Positions 8,807 through 15,745 of a stretch of DNA of 64,000 nt are shown one piece after another (position 1 is the first letter of the stretch; the number at the start of each line of letters is the position of its first letter). Below the pieces are notes generated by a model that searched no databases, was not told the DNA's origin, and saw nothing but the letters and a program-made list of their open reading frames with translations. The position numbers were made by a program, and so were the translations under genes. Origin of the DNA: Albibacillus kandeliae (lineage in GTDB: Bacteria; Pseudomonadota; Alphaproteobacteria; Rhodobacterales; Rhodobacteraceae); assembly GCF_003116585.1 (NCBI RefSeq), contig NZ_QEHM01000006.1:1-64000 (forward strand), read 5' to 3'.

Positions 8807-8851
8807 AGTTGTTGATGATGATGAATCTGTTGCACACAGTCGTATTAAGCG

Positions 8852-9742
8852 TCAATCCCCTTTCTGATCGACCACCGGCGCCCCTTCCTGCATGCCAGCC
8901 ATGAAGAACTCGGTGCCACCGTCCCTCGCCTGCCCCGCGAACTTGGAAAATCCCGCCTCGGCGTCTCGGCGCAAGGCTTCCTGCTGCCAACGTTGCGGCC
9001 CCATCATCCTGTCGAGCGCGGCGCCCAAGGACACCCGGAGAGCCTTGATGTGCGCGCCCTGCGCCTTCTGCCCCGGTGCGACCCAGCCGCAGGCCTCCAG
9101 CACATCGGACAACGCCCGATCCTGCAGGCAGACCATGTCAACCAGCTGCCTGTCGCTGATCAACTTGCGCCGGTTCCTCTGCGATGGTCGCACCCGACGC
9201 ACCACCATTGCGAAACCATCCCCGACGCGCCGGCGTATCCGGTCAATCTCCTGCTTGTCTCGGAGCACTGCATCAATGAACTCGCCGCCCTGACCGCCAC
9301 CCGAGCGCTGCGCCTCGACCGAAGAACACCGAACACCGGCACAGGCGTGGCGCTCGACCAGCGTCCGATAGTGTCTGCCCATCGCAACCTGACCCGTAGA
9401 GAACGGTGCAGCCCTTCCTTTCCTCGCCGCTCCTGCAGCCATGACGTCAAAGGCATCGAGGCATCGCATGACGGATCGCCCCTGATGACCCGCGTCCTTG
9501 TAAGCCCAGCCTTCTTCTCCCTTGGGATAGAGCTGCTGCGGCCGCACAACCTGAAACGGCCCGCGCGCCGGGGCTTCCGGCACCGCGGATCCGCAAGCCC
9601 CCGGAACAGCGCCCCGAGCCTTGACCGCGCGAATCCGCTCGGCCTCTTCGAGCTCCCGCTTGAGCTTATCGGCTCGATACCTCTCAACCGGGGTCAAGAC
9701 AGCCGCGCCATCCACCCCGACGATCACCACATGCTCGCTCAC
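8852..9742 (-). CDS. Phage hypothetical protein
   Basis: 296 residues beginning at a GTG (9742) that overlaps the upstream stop as GTGA. No enzyme motif is recognised. The N-terminus (VSEHVVIVGVDGAAVLTPVE) leads into a charged helix; the C-terminal half contains RNRRKLISDRQLVDMVCLQD and DVLEACGWVA segments resembling a helix-turn-helix. The coupling to the 9739-10311 gene suggests they work together, possibly in late control or DNA metabolism, but this is guesswork. Confidence 0.6.
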   Translation of the reverse strand: MSEHVVIVGVDGAAVLTPVERYRADKLKRELEEAERIRAVKARGAVPGACGSAVPEAPARGPFQVVRPQQLYPKGEEGWAYKDAGHQGRSVMRCLDAFDVMAAGAARKGRAAPFSTGQVAMGRHYRTLVERHACAGVRCSSVEAQRSGGGQGGEFIDAVLRDKQEIDRIRRRVGDGFAMVVRRVRPSQRNRRKLISDRQLVDMVCLQDRALSDVLEACGWVAPGQKAQGAHIKALRVSLGAALDRMMGPQRWQQEALRRDAEAGFSKFAGQARDGGTEFFMAGMQEGAPVVDQKGD

Positions 9743-10311
9743 GCCCGCGCCCCTTCGCCTTCGGCTTGCATCACTTCGAGGCAGCGCCGCTCCTGGTCCT
9801 CGAACCAACCCAGCCACTGCCGGTCTAACTCGGCCACGTCGCCACGCGACACGGCGCGCTGCACCCGCTCCCGCTTCGAGCGATTGTCGTCGGCCCGCTG
9901 CCGGAGCTTTGAGATTTCATACTTGGAAGGCGGCGGCCCCCAGCGGCAGGCGGCAATGAAGAGCTCGACATGGTAACCGCCCATGAAAGACTTCTGCCCC
10001 ATCGCGCTCCGCATCAGGCTGCTGACATACTCGTTGCGCTCGGCCGGTGGCGCCTCCTGCCGGTAAGCCCAGTTCACGATATGCTGCTCTTCCGGCCAGA
10101 TATCATGCTCGCGCCCACTGGCCGCCCTGATGCAGAACTCGCGCAGGCCGCTGAGCTGCTCCTCCGAGAGATATGACAACTTGCCGGCGATCCGGTCCAG
10201 CATCGCACAGTGATCCTCGGCCTTGTGCTTTGGGCTCTTCCGCATTCCCCCCTTAACCAGCGGCTCGATCAGAATCCGCTTCACCTTCGCCTTTCCTGAC
10301 TCTCCGGTCAT
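9739..10311 (-). CDS. Phage hypothetical protein
   Basis: 190 residues, mostly helical. Recognisable stretches are HCAMLDRIAGKLSYLSEEQL, HDIWPEEQHIVNWAYRQE and GGYHVELFIAACRWGPPPS. No family can be named from the sequence. It is coupled by a GTGA overlap to the next gene and lies just downstream of the AT-rich repeat array at 10390-10504, which may carry its promoter. Confidence 0.6.
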   Translation of the reverse strand: MTGESGKAKVKRILIEPLVKGGMRKSPKHKAEDHCAMLDRIAGKLSYLSEEQLSGLREFCIRAASGREHDIWPEEQHIVNWAYRQEAPPAERNEYVSSLMRSAMGQKSFMGGYHVELFIAACRWGPPPSKYEISKLRQRADDNRSKRERVQRAVSRGDVAELDRQWLGWFEDQERRCLEVMQAEGEGARA

Positions 10312-10389
10312 TGCTGCTCACCTTTTCTAAGCCTGTAAGCCGATCTCGGCTGTTCCAACGGTCATTTTTGGCGGGGCACGGCCCTATCG

Positions 10390-10504
10390 TTTCTTTCTCA
10401 TTTCTTTTCCTCTCTCCTTTCAGAACCGCAAATTTCGGAAGAAAAAAACTTTCCGAAACCTTCCAATTTTCTTCCGCCGGAAGATTTATTTTTTTCCGCC
10501 GGAA
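10390..10504. repeat. Iteron-like array of TTCCG/CGGAA repeats
   Basis: A 209-nt gap contains a polypyrimidine stretch (about 10388-10430) followed by TTTCGGAA (10433-10440), TTTCCGAAA (10450-10458) and two copies of the hyphenated palindrome TTCCGCCGGAA (10472-10482 and 10494-10504, centres 22 bp apart) in otherwise A/T-rich DNA. The spacing of two helical turns suggests protein binding: a phage replication origin or an operator array next to the possible initiator gene. Confidence 0.5.
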
Positions 10505-10520
10505 ACTTTTGAGGACTTGT

Positions 10521-11135
10521 TCACACCCGAGATGAGAGAGCATTCAACGCCTCTTTCACCCGCGAAATGGTGCAGCTACGACCCGGATATTGGGCCTCGA
10601 TCCAATCGCTGATCTGCTCGACCCAAGCGTCACCCTCGGCAAACCGGGAAGCGCCAGGAATCCCCGACAAGCTCTTCCGAATACTGATCACGCGTTTCCG
10701 GTGGCGCTCATTCGCATTAGCCGCGGCGTTGAGCCTCTTCGACTTCAACGCGTCCTCGGCCACCAGCGTGACGATTGGATGCGCGAAGCGGACCTCTCCA
10801 TTATCGCACCGGACCCGGTGCCAGTTGTGCAGCGGTGTGATCTTGCGCTCCATCATCGCCCGCCACTTTTCCAGCGGGACGCGCAGTTCATAGGCAAGCT
10901 GCTCTTCGTCACATGGCAACGTGCCCACCGGGGTCTCGTCCTGCGCGATGCAGAAGAGATTGAACCCATACCAGCCCACCTCGGGATCCGCCTTCCGGCG
11001 GAACTCACTCGCGCGCCAGCGCTTCAGGTTCCACTGCATGAAATAGTGGGAGTCCAACCGATCCTTAACCGAGATCGGGTAGAGCTCCAGCTCGTCTGCA
11101 TCGACAGGCTTCAAGATCGGCGAAAGCGACGTCAC
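10521..11135 (-). CDS. Phage protein, possibly replication-associated
   Basis: 204 residues. The N-terminal half (FMQWNLKRWRASEFRRKADP, WYGFNLFCIAQDETPVGTLP, DEEQLAYELRVPLEKWRAMM) resembles the DUF1376-type N-terminal part of phage replication proteins. The C-terminus (DAWVEQISDWIEAQYPGRSC) looks like a winged-helix segment. The start overlap with the upstream methyltransferase (stop 11132, ATGA) and the iteron-like array right after its stop support a role in replication, but no helicase or primase motif is present. Confidence 0.55.
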   Translation of the reverse strand: MTSLSPILKPVDADELELYPISVKDRLDSHYFMQWNLKRWRASEFRRKADPEVGWYGFNLFCIAQDETPVGTLPCDEEQLAYELRVPLEKWRAMMERKITPLHNWHRVRCDNGEVRFAHPIVTLVAEDALKSKRLNAAANANERHRKRVISIRKSLSGIPGASRFAEGDAWVEQISDWIEAQYPGRSCTISRVKEALNALSSRV

Positions 11136-11887
11136 AGTCCGAGCTCCTGCTGCTCGTAGGCCGAAACGGTCAGTTCCAGGCCCGGCACATACCGGGCTGC
11201 AGCAACCCGCTCACAGGCGACCTCAAACCATTTCGGGTCCAGCTCGATGCCAACTGCACGGCGGCCCGCCTTGATCGCGGCGACACAGCTCGAGCCCGAA
11301 CCCGCGAAGGGATCAAGGACCAGGTCGCCGGGTTCGGTCGAGTTACGGATCCAGTGCTGCAGCAGCGCCGTGGGTTTCTCGGTCGGATGATCCGTCACGT
11401 CCCGATGTGGCACCCGAATTAGCGCCTTTGAGGAGCAGTCAGTAATCCGGCGAGCGCGGCCCCGATAGAGATAGAGACCAAACTCGCAGTTCGGCATGTA
11501 CCAGCGGTTTGGCGTCACCGTCGCCTTGTCCCAGACCAGCAACCGATGGAATCCAAAACCGGATTCTTCAAAGGCCATCCGAGCAGCGCATTCCTCACGG
11601 TCGGAAGTCATGATCACGGCGTCTGAGCTCTCGGCCGAGGCCGCGTAGATCAACGGCGCCATGTCGGCCCACTCAACAATCGGAAACAGCTCGCCGTTCC
11701 CACTGTATCGATCGCGCGAAAAGCAACCGCCCATTTCGCCGGTGGAGTTGCCCCCCCTGACAATCCGGTAAGGCGGGTCTGACATGGTCATGTTGGCGCG
11801 GAGATTGAGCGCAGGAAGCACCTGGCGCATATCCCCGAGGTAGAGGGTGCAATCCCCGATCACGACCTTTTTCTGCCAAGGCGTCAA
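11132..11887 (-). CDS. Prophage DNA methyltransferase (N4/N6 type, beta-like order)
   Basis: 251 residues. The catalytic motif DPPY (MSDPPYRIV) comes near residue 37 and the SAM motif DPFAGSGSSCVAA near residue 190, preceded by HPTEKPTALLQHWI. This catalytic-before-SAM order is that of beta-class amino-methyltransferases such as CcrM/YhdJ. No restriction endonuclease is adjacent, so protection from host restriction or a regulatory role is more likely than a restriction-modification pair. Target base and site cannot be read from sequence. Confidence 0.85.
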   Translation of the reverse strand: MTPWQKKVVIGDCTLYLGDMRQVLPALNLRANMTMSDPPYRIVRGGNSTGEMGGCFSRDRYSGNGELFPIVEWADMAPLIYAASAESSDAVIMTSDREECAARMAFEESGFGFHRLLVWDKATVTPNRWYMPNCEFGLYLYRGRARRITDCSSKALIRVPHRDVTDHPTEKPTALLQHWIRNSTEPGDLVLDPFAGSGSSCVAAIKAGRRAVGIELDPKWFEVACERVAAARYVPGLELTVSAYEQQELGL

Positions 11888-12120
11888 AGCGCGCCTCCAG
11901 AGAAAGAGGGCGCGTGACCACCGCAGCGGCCCTGCGCCCCAAGTCCAACAGAGAGGTATTGAGGAGCCACCTGCAAGTGCGCCTGCCCCCGTTTCGGCGT
12001 TACCGCGGAACTACCCTTTCCGCCAACCGCGACGTCTTGAACCGCACTAATCGCTTGTTTTTTAGACGCTTTGCGAACAGGTTTCCCTTCAACATCACAG
12101 TCAGAAACAGGAACAATGAT

Positions 12121-12567
12121 TTGAGACTGACAATTCCGGCCCTTATCGCAAGCCAACTCCTGGCCCCGGCCGCGATGGCCGAGGAACTCGATTTTCGTGA
12201 AGCAGAAGTAAAGGCCGAGTGCTCCGCGAAGTGGGGAGCCAAATACGACATGATTGCTTACTGCATTGATCGCCGTAAAGAAGGCTTCGAGAAATTCGCC
12301 TTTGTCAGAAACAACACGGGCCCAATCTTTGACGAGACGCTCGACCACTGTGCGGCGAAGTGGGGAATAAAATGGGACATGGTTTCCTACTGCACGGACA
12401 AGCAGATGGATGCCATCAACAAGCTTGCCGATACTGTAGCCAGCGTCCCCGAGCAGACTGGCATCCAGATACAAGTCGCATGTGACGAGAAGTGGCGCCC
12501 GGACTGGGCTATGGTGGTTTACTGCATGGAGCGCCAAGTCGCCGGCTGGCATTCTGTCAACGACTAG
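12121..12567 (+). CDS. Secreted protein with three C-x3-W-x5-M-x2-YC repeats
   Basis: 148 residues if started at TTG 12121, which gives a good signal peptide (RLTIPALIASQLLAPAAMA, cleavage near AMA/EE) and has an AGGAA site a few bases upstream. An ATG at 11914 would give 217 residues with a basic, unconvincing N-terminus. The mature part is three repeats about 43 residues apart, each C-x3-W-x5-M-x2-YC followed by a D/E-R/K-Q/R helix: CSAKWGAKYDMIAYC, CAAKWGIKWDMVSYC and CDEKWRPDWAMVVYC. I know of no named domain for this motif. It lies in less GC-rich cargo DNA, opposite to the structural genes. Confidence 0.65.
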   Translation: MRLTIPALIASQLLAPAAMAEELDFREAEVKAECSAKWGAKYDMIAYCIDRRKEGFEKFAFVRNNTGPIFDETLDHCAAKWGIKWDMVSYCTDKQMDAINKLADTVASVPEQTGIQIQVACDEKWRPDWAMVVYCMERQVAGWHSVND

Positions 12568-12644
12568 ACACTTTATAGAAAGCTGGTCCAAAACTTTGGA
12601 ACCACTATTTCGGGAACTGCCGCCGTAGCCCTGAAGGATCATGA

Positions 12645-13445
12645 ATGCACCGCCTCCAAGAACCTAGAAAGACCATCCTGATTGCGCGGGCGGCTCTGGA
12701 TGAACTTAGGCAGGCCAGCTCTGACTTTTTCTCCGAGAAGCTTGTTCCGCCAAACGTCGTGCCAACGAGGCCCTATTCGGTAGTTGAGTACCCCGAAATT
12801 GCGACCGGTGACTTTGTTTACAAGTTTCGAATAACTCAGCCCTATCCGTTTAAAATGGAGAGACTGGCGGCCGAGGCGATCCAAAGCGGGAAGAATGCCT
12901 TCGACCAGGCAATCTATTCTGCGACCAAAGCCCTTGGAAAGTTGCCAAAGAGAGGGAATCTCCACATGCCGTGGTCCCGGGACCCGTCCGACATGAGGGG
13001 CCGTGTTGAGAAAAAGAACATTATCCCTGAGGTGCTGAGGGATTCCATTTACAGTCAGGAACCATACTACACTGGGAAAGGGTATATCGGGGGCAATGAC
13101 ACGATCAGAAGAATCGCACAGCTTGCAAATGCCAAACACACTGTTGGGTTCGCGATTAACACAACGGCGGTGATCTTGCAGCGCCCGAGTATCTCCGGAA
13201 CCGGGGTCTATCGCGTCTCGACGCAGGTTCCAAAAGTATGGAACACCGCAAAGAACGAGGTATTTATTGCTCGAACGCCGGCCAAAGCAACGATCCACGA
13301 CGACTACGTTGTTGACTTTCAAGTCGCCTTGGACGAACCGGCGCCACTCTGCGATATACCCGCGTTTGAAGCGCTCAGCAGATTTCTCGACAAGGCCGAG
13401 GAACTGACACTCGACCTTGAGAAGGTCCTCAACGAGCACATCTAG
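12645..13445 (+). CDS. Prophage cargo protein of unknown function
   Basis: 266 residues. The beginning (long helix, then PTRPYSVVEYPEIATGDFVYKF) and a central helix starting LAAEAIQSGKNAFDQAIYSA resemble a widespread orphan family that I can describe but not name, in which a beta strand pair is followed by a helix where many relatives read GDALHNLRSALD. ATG 12645 follows GAAGGAT. Base composition is lower in GC than the flanks. The longer reading frame on the opposite strand is a shadow. Cargo genes at this spot often affect lysogen fitness or defence, which is inference only. Confidence 0.6.
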   Translation: MHRLQEPRKTILIARAALDELRQASSDFFSEKLVPPNVVPTRPYSVVEYPEIATGDFVYKFRITQPYPFKMERLAAEAIQSGKNAFDQAIYSATKALGKLPKRGNLHMPWSRDPSDMRGRVEKKNIIPEVLRDSIYSQEPYYTGKGYIGGNDTIRRIAQLANAKHTVGFAINTTAVILQRPSISGTGVYRVSTQVPKVWNTAKNEVFIARTPAKATIHDDYVVDFQVALDEPAPLCDIPAFEALSRFLDKAEELTLDLEKVLNEHI

Positions 13446-13453
13446 CCCATCCG

Positions 13454-13834
13454 TCACTTTTGCCGCTCCCATTCGGAAAGAAACCAAGCAGAAGCTTCTG
13501 GAAAGTGGAGGAAGGTCAGCGCCACGGTGTCGCCGCTCGCCCTGTTTGTCCCCGACCACCAGTTATATGCGGTCGAGTTCCGCACCCCAAACTGCACAGC
13601 GACATGCTCAGGGGTGGCAAAGTTTGCCCTTAGGAACTCCGCAAATTTGGGGGCAAACCACCGGCGAAAGGCATCTGCCGAGATCCCTGCCTCTTCCGCG
13701 TTCCGGGCCCGTGCAAGCGGCAAAGCCCGCTTAACGTGGATATCCAAAATTTCGGACCGCGACATGGAGTTAGCCGGCGTGGTACGGGAAAGACGGGCGC
13801 CGACTGCAACGCTGCCCGGGTTGACGTGCTTCAT
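13454..13834 (-). CDS. Prophage HTH protein
   Basis: 126 residues. The C-terminal part has a putative helix-turn-helix: ATPEHVAVQFGVRNSTAYNW with a following WSGTNRASGDTVALTF. The N-terminal 50 residues are basic. Start ATG 13834 is preferred because GGAG lies eight bases before it; an internal ATG at 13765 has no ribosome site. A perfect 10-bp inverted repeat sits about 23 bases upstream (13857-13895). Probably a regulator of the lysogenic region. Confidence 0.6.
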   Translation of the reverse strand: MKHVNPGSVAVGARLSRTTPANSMSRSEILDIHVKRALPLARARNAEEAGISADAFRRWFAPKFAEFLRANFATPEHVAVQFGVRNSTAYNWWSGTNRASGDTVALTFLHFPEASAWFLSEWERQK

Positions 13835-13856
13835 GCCGGAAACTCCAAATCTAGAT

Positions 13857-13895
13857 GGGCAGGCCGCCCTTGTTGCCACTCGAAACGGCCTGCCC
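13857..13895. promoter_or_regulatory. Perfect 10-bp inverted repeat upstream of the HTH gene
   Basis: GGGCAGGCCG (13857-13866) and CGGCCTGCCC (13886-13895) are perfectly complementary with a 19-nt spacer. Read leftward, the element ends about 23 bases before the 13834 start codon. It may be a leader hairpin, an operator for the HTH protein itself, or the terminator of the rightward cargo genes (no T-run is seen). Confidence 0.45.
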
Positions 13896-14023
13896 CCTTC
13901 ACCCGCGCACGAGAGGAGGCGCACACGGATGATTTGCCCGCCGACACGCTCAAGACGCGCCCTCACTGCACCCAATCCTCTTTGTGTGGCTGGTGAACCT
14001 CAGAAAACCTTTGACCTGATCGC

Positions 14024-14239
14024 TCATGCTGCCGCCGCCTGGTCGTCGCTGCGCTCGGGCGGCGGATTGTCAGAAATAAATTTCATGATCCGATCGACGG
14101 TATGAAGCGTTGGGCTGCTCTCGCGACTTTGCCAGCGCCGCCACTTGTCTCCACTCACGCCGACTCGCTGAATAACCGTTGAAGGCTTCAGGTTCACCTG
14201 CGCGGCGTAGTCGCTCACATCTTTCAGAAACTGCTCCAT
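14024..14239 (-). CDS. Cro-like phage HTH regulator
   Basis: 71 residues starting MEQFLKDVSDYAAQVNLKPS with the HTH segment STVIQRVGVSGDKWRRWQSR and a final helix TVDRIMKFISDN. It is divergent from the 14327 repressor across an 87-nt control region carrying operators, the classic Cro/CI arrangement. It is read in the direction of the cargo and structural genes. Start ATG 14239 follows the predicted promoter closely, so its transcript would have a very short or no leader. An upstream in-frame start at 14281 would cross the operator and is rejected. Confidence 0.7.
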   Translation of the reverse strand: MEQFLKDVSDYAAQVNLKPSTVIQRVGVSGDKWRRWQSRESSPTLHTVDRIMKFISDNPPPERSDDQAAAA

Positions 14240-14247
14240 GATCCGAA

Positions 14248-14277
14248 TGAATAGGCTTTTAGGCCTATTAAGGTCAA
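14248..14277 (-). promoter_or_regulatory. Leftward switch promoter with operator O1 between its boxes
   Basis: On the minus strand a -35 box TTGACC (plus 14272-14277) and a -10 box TATTCA (plus 14248-14253) are 18 bp apart. The 18-bp operator ATAGGC-N6-GCCTAT occupies 14251-14268, filling the spacer and overlapping the -10. Repressor binding there would block the promoter of the Cro-like gene at 14239. Confidence 0.65.
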
Positions 14278-14308
14278 GCACTATTAGCCGATTTCTGGGC
14301 GCGGCAAG

Positions 14309-14328
14309 ATAGGCCTAAAATACGCTAT
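14309..14328 (+). promoter_or_regulatory. Degenerate operator O2 and -10 box of the repressor gene
   Basis: ATAGGCCTAAAA (14309-14320) matches the first 12 bases of O1 read leftward; the second half is imperfect (GCTAT instead of GCCTAT, two bases further). It contains a -10-like TAAAAT (14316-14321) only five bases before the ATG at 14327. The repressor mRNA would then be leaderless, as for lambda cI from PRM, and the site fits autoregulation. Confidence 0.5.
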
Positions 14329-14686
14329 GGAAGAAACACGCATCACCGAGCCGTTCCTGGTCCGCCTAAAGGCAGTGATTGATGCCGACCCCGAGCTCAA
14401 CGTCTCGAACCTGGCGGTGCAAGCTGGCCTCGCCAACAGCACCATCCGCACCATGTTCCGGGACAACAAAAGCCCCCGCGTAGCCACCATGCGAAAAATC
14501 TGCGCCGCCCTCGGGACGACGCTTGAAGATTTCATGGGCGAAGCTCGAACCCCAGAACAGCAAGAAATTGTGCGCCTAGCGCTCTCTCTACCTGATCACT
14601 TGCTCCGCGAGCTCTTAGGGTACGGACGAGGCTTAGCTGCTGCTGCTCATCTCCCCCAGACAGAAGACTCCGAAGAGCCCGAATGA
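14327..14686 (+). CDS. Prophage repressor (XRE-type HTH, no peptidase domain)
   Basis: 119 residues. The HTH is NVSNLAVQAGLANSTIRTMF, followed by SPRVATMRKICAALGTTLED, typical of XRE/CI-type DNA-binding domains. The C-terminal 45 residues are a short helical tail with no LexA/S24 serine-lysine peptidase domain, so RecA-driven self-cleavage is not expected. It faces the Cro-like gene and is flanked by four copies of one operator motif, so it is the best candidate for the lysogenic repressor. A minus-strand reading frame over its 3' end is a shadow. Confidence 0.75.
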   Translation: MEETRITEPFLVRLKAVIDADPELNVSNLAVQAGLANSTIRTMFRDNKSPRVATMRKICAALGTTLEDFMGEARTPEQQEIVRLALSLPDHLLRELLGYGRGLAAAAHLPQTEDSEEPE

Positions 14687-14986
14687 TCTCTTGATCGGTC
14701 ATACTTAGTCCTTCTCTCCCCCAACCGATCTCATCCGTCACCCCCAAGCCGGGCCAAATCGCGCCCGCCAAAAGGCGCAGCCGTGGTTTCCGAAGCGTCA
14801 ATGCGAGGCGTATTCCGTCGCAGCACCTCCGAAGAAGAGAATCGAAAACACATTTTTTAAACCGGTTGTTGCACGAGCACGACCCGCATCACAGCCCATT
14901 AGTAGGCTTATAGGCCTATTAATGTTGTTGACATAGGCTTATAGGCCTATACGTTGCCCTCCATCACTCACCGATGGAGGTGCAAG
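14687..14986 (+). promoter_or_regulatory. Early rightward control region with operators O3 and O4
   Basis: This 300-nt gene-free stretch holds GTAGGCTTATAGGCCTAT (14902-14919) and ATAGGCTTATAGGCCTAT (14933-14950), both ATAGGC-N6-GCCTAT type, with centres 31 bp (three turns) apart. A consensus -35 TTGACA lies at 14928-14933 between and touching them; no perfect -10 is seen (TATACG or TACGTT near 14948-14954 are candidates). A strong GGAGG (14976-14980) precedes the first gene of the early operon. Nothing else is seen in 14687-14890. Confidence 0.65.
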
Positions 14987-15295
14987 ATGCAGGCTCAAGT
15001 CAGCACAAGCAGCAGTTTTCAAGCGACCAACCCCGCGCAGATATCGGCCCACCTCGGCCAAGCCCGAACCGAACTCGCCGACAGGCTCAAGAACCTTGAC
15101 CCCGCCGCCCGCGTGGCAGCGATGGAATTTGCCTGCATTCGTTATGGCGGCACCTTTGTTGACGATAAGCAGAGCTCTCGCCTCTTCGCCGAGATCAGCG
15201 TGCTCGGCATCTACGAACAAGGCGCGGACTCCGAAGAAGCCGTCGCCAACTGGATCAAGGCCATTGACCGCATGGCGCAGGAGCTCGCGGCATGA
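14987..15295 (+). CDS. First gene of the prophage early operon, hypothetical
   Basis: 102 residues, starting MQAQVSTSSSFQATNPAQIS. Largely helical, with RVAAMEFACIRYGGTFVDDK and VANWIKAIDRMAQELAA. No family is recognised. The start is set by GGAGG six bases before the ATG. Its promoter lies under the O3/O4 operators, so it should be among the first genes expressed on induction. Its stop overlaps the next start (ATGA). Confidence 0.65.
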   Translation: MQAQVSTSSSFQATNPAQISAHLGQARTELADRLKNLDPAARVAAMEFACIRYGGTFVDDKQSSRLFAEISVLGIYEQGADSEEAVANWIKAIDRMAQELAA

Positions 15296-15489
15296 TCAGT
15301 TCCACCGCCCTCGGATACGGCGCGATCACGCTCTTCGTCATGCTCATGGCATCGCTGGCGGCTGAGCTCTTCCGGAGCTACGTCGCGTTGCTTGATCGGG
15401 CCCCACAACCTGCTCCCCTGCGCAGCACAACCACCATCCTGTTGCTGCTGATCGCTCTTTGGCTGTTTGCCCAATGGGTGCAGGCATGA
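15292..15489 (+). CDS. Small prophage membrane protein
   Basis: 65 residues with two predicted transmembrane helices: GAITLFVMLMASLAAELF near the N-terminus and TILLLLIALWLFAQWVQA at the C-terminus, joined by a short proline-rich loop. Overlaps both neighbours by four bases. Size and topology would suit a holin-like or superinfection-exclusion protein, but the position in an early operon argues against lysis; function is unknown. Confidence 0.6.
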   Translation: MISSTALGYGAITLFVMLMASLAAELFRSYVALLDRAPQPAPLRSTTTILLLLIALWLFAQWVQA

Positions 15490-15671
15490 ACTGCGTCACG
15501 AAGAAGATGGACCACAAGGACGCGCAGCACCAAGGGGCCATCCCTGACAACTGGCACCAGGTCGAGCATCTCGACAACCTGAGTGCCCTGCGAGCGTTTG
15601 CATGGGCCGCCATCGCGACCGTGATCTTCTGGGTCGCGGTCGGCCTCTACGTCGCCGTGCAATTCCTCTGA
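15486..15671 (+). CDS. Small prophage single-pass membrane protein
   Basis: 61 residues from ATG 15486, overlapping the previous stop as ATGA. A polar N-terminus (MNCVTKKMDHKDAQHQG) precedes an anchor AAIATVIFWVAVGLYVAVQF at the C-terminus. The two consecutive membrane genes probably form one unit. No family recognised. Confidence 0.55.
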   Translation: MNCVTKKMDHKDAQHQGAIPDNWHQVEHLDNLSALRAFAWAAIATVIFWVAVGLYVAVQFL

Positions 15672-15745
15672 ACACCACCCGGGGCGCGGCAAAAACAGCC
15701 ACCACTCACGAAGCCGGCCGCGCCCCCATTGCCGGGAACGACACC

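Noticed and set aside
11884-12642. Minus-strand 252-codon frame ending in an ATGA overlap with the methyltransferase
   Set aside because: The overlap is tempting, but the three clear repeats on the plus strand cannot be chance, and the minus frame has no domain.
12639-13559. Minus-strand 306-codon frame opposite the 12645 cargo gene
   Set aside because: The plus-strand protein has a better start with GAAGGAT and a recognisable family pattern; the minus frame shows none.
14532-14801. Minus-strand 89-codon frame over the 3' end of the repressor gene
   Set aside because: It is antisense to the repressor and lacks a ribosome site. The part starting MTDQEIIRALRSL looks protein-like, so it is worth remembering but not supported.
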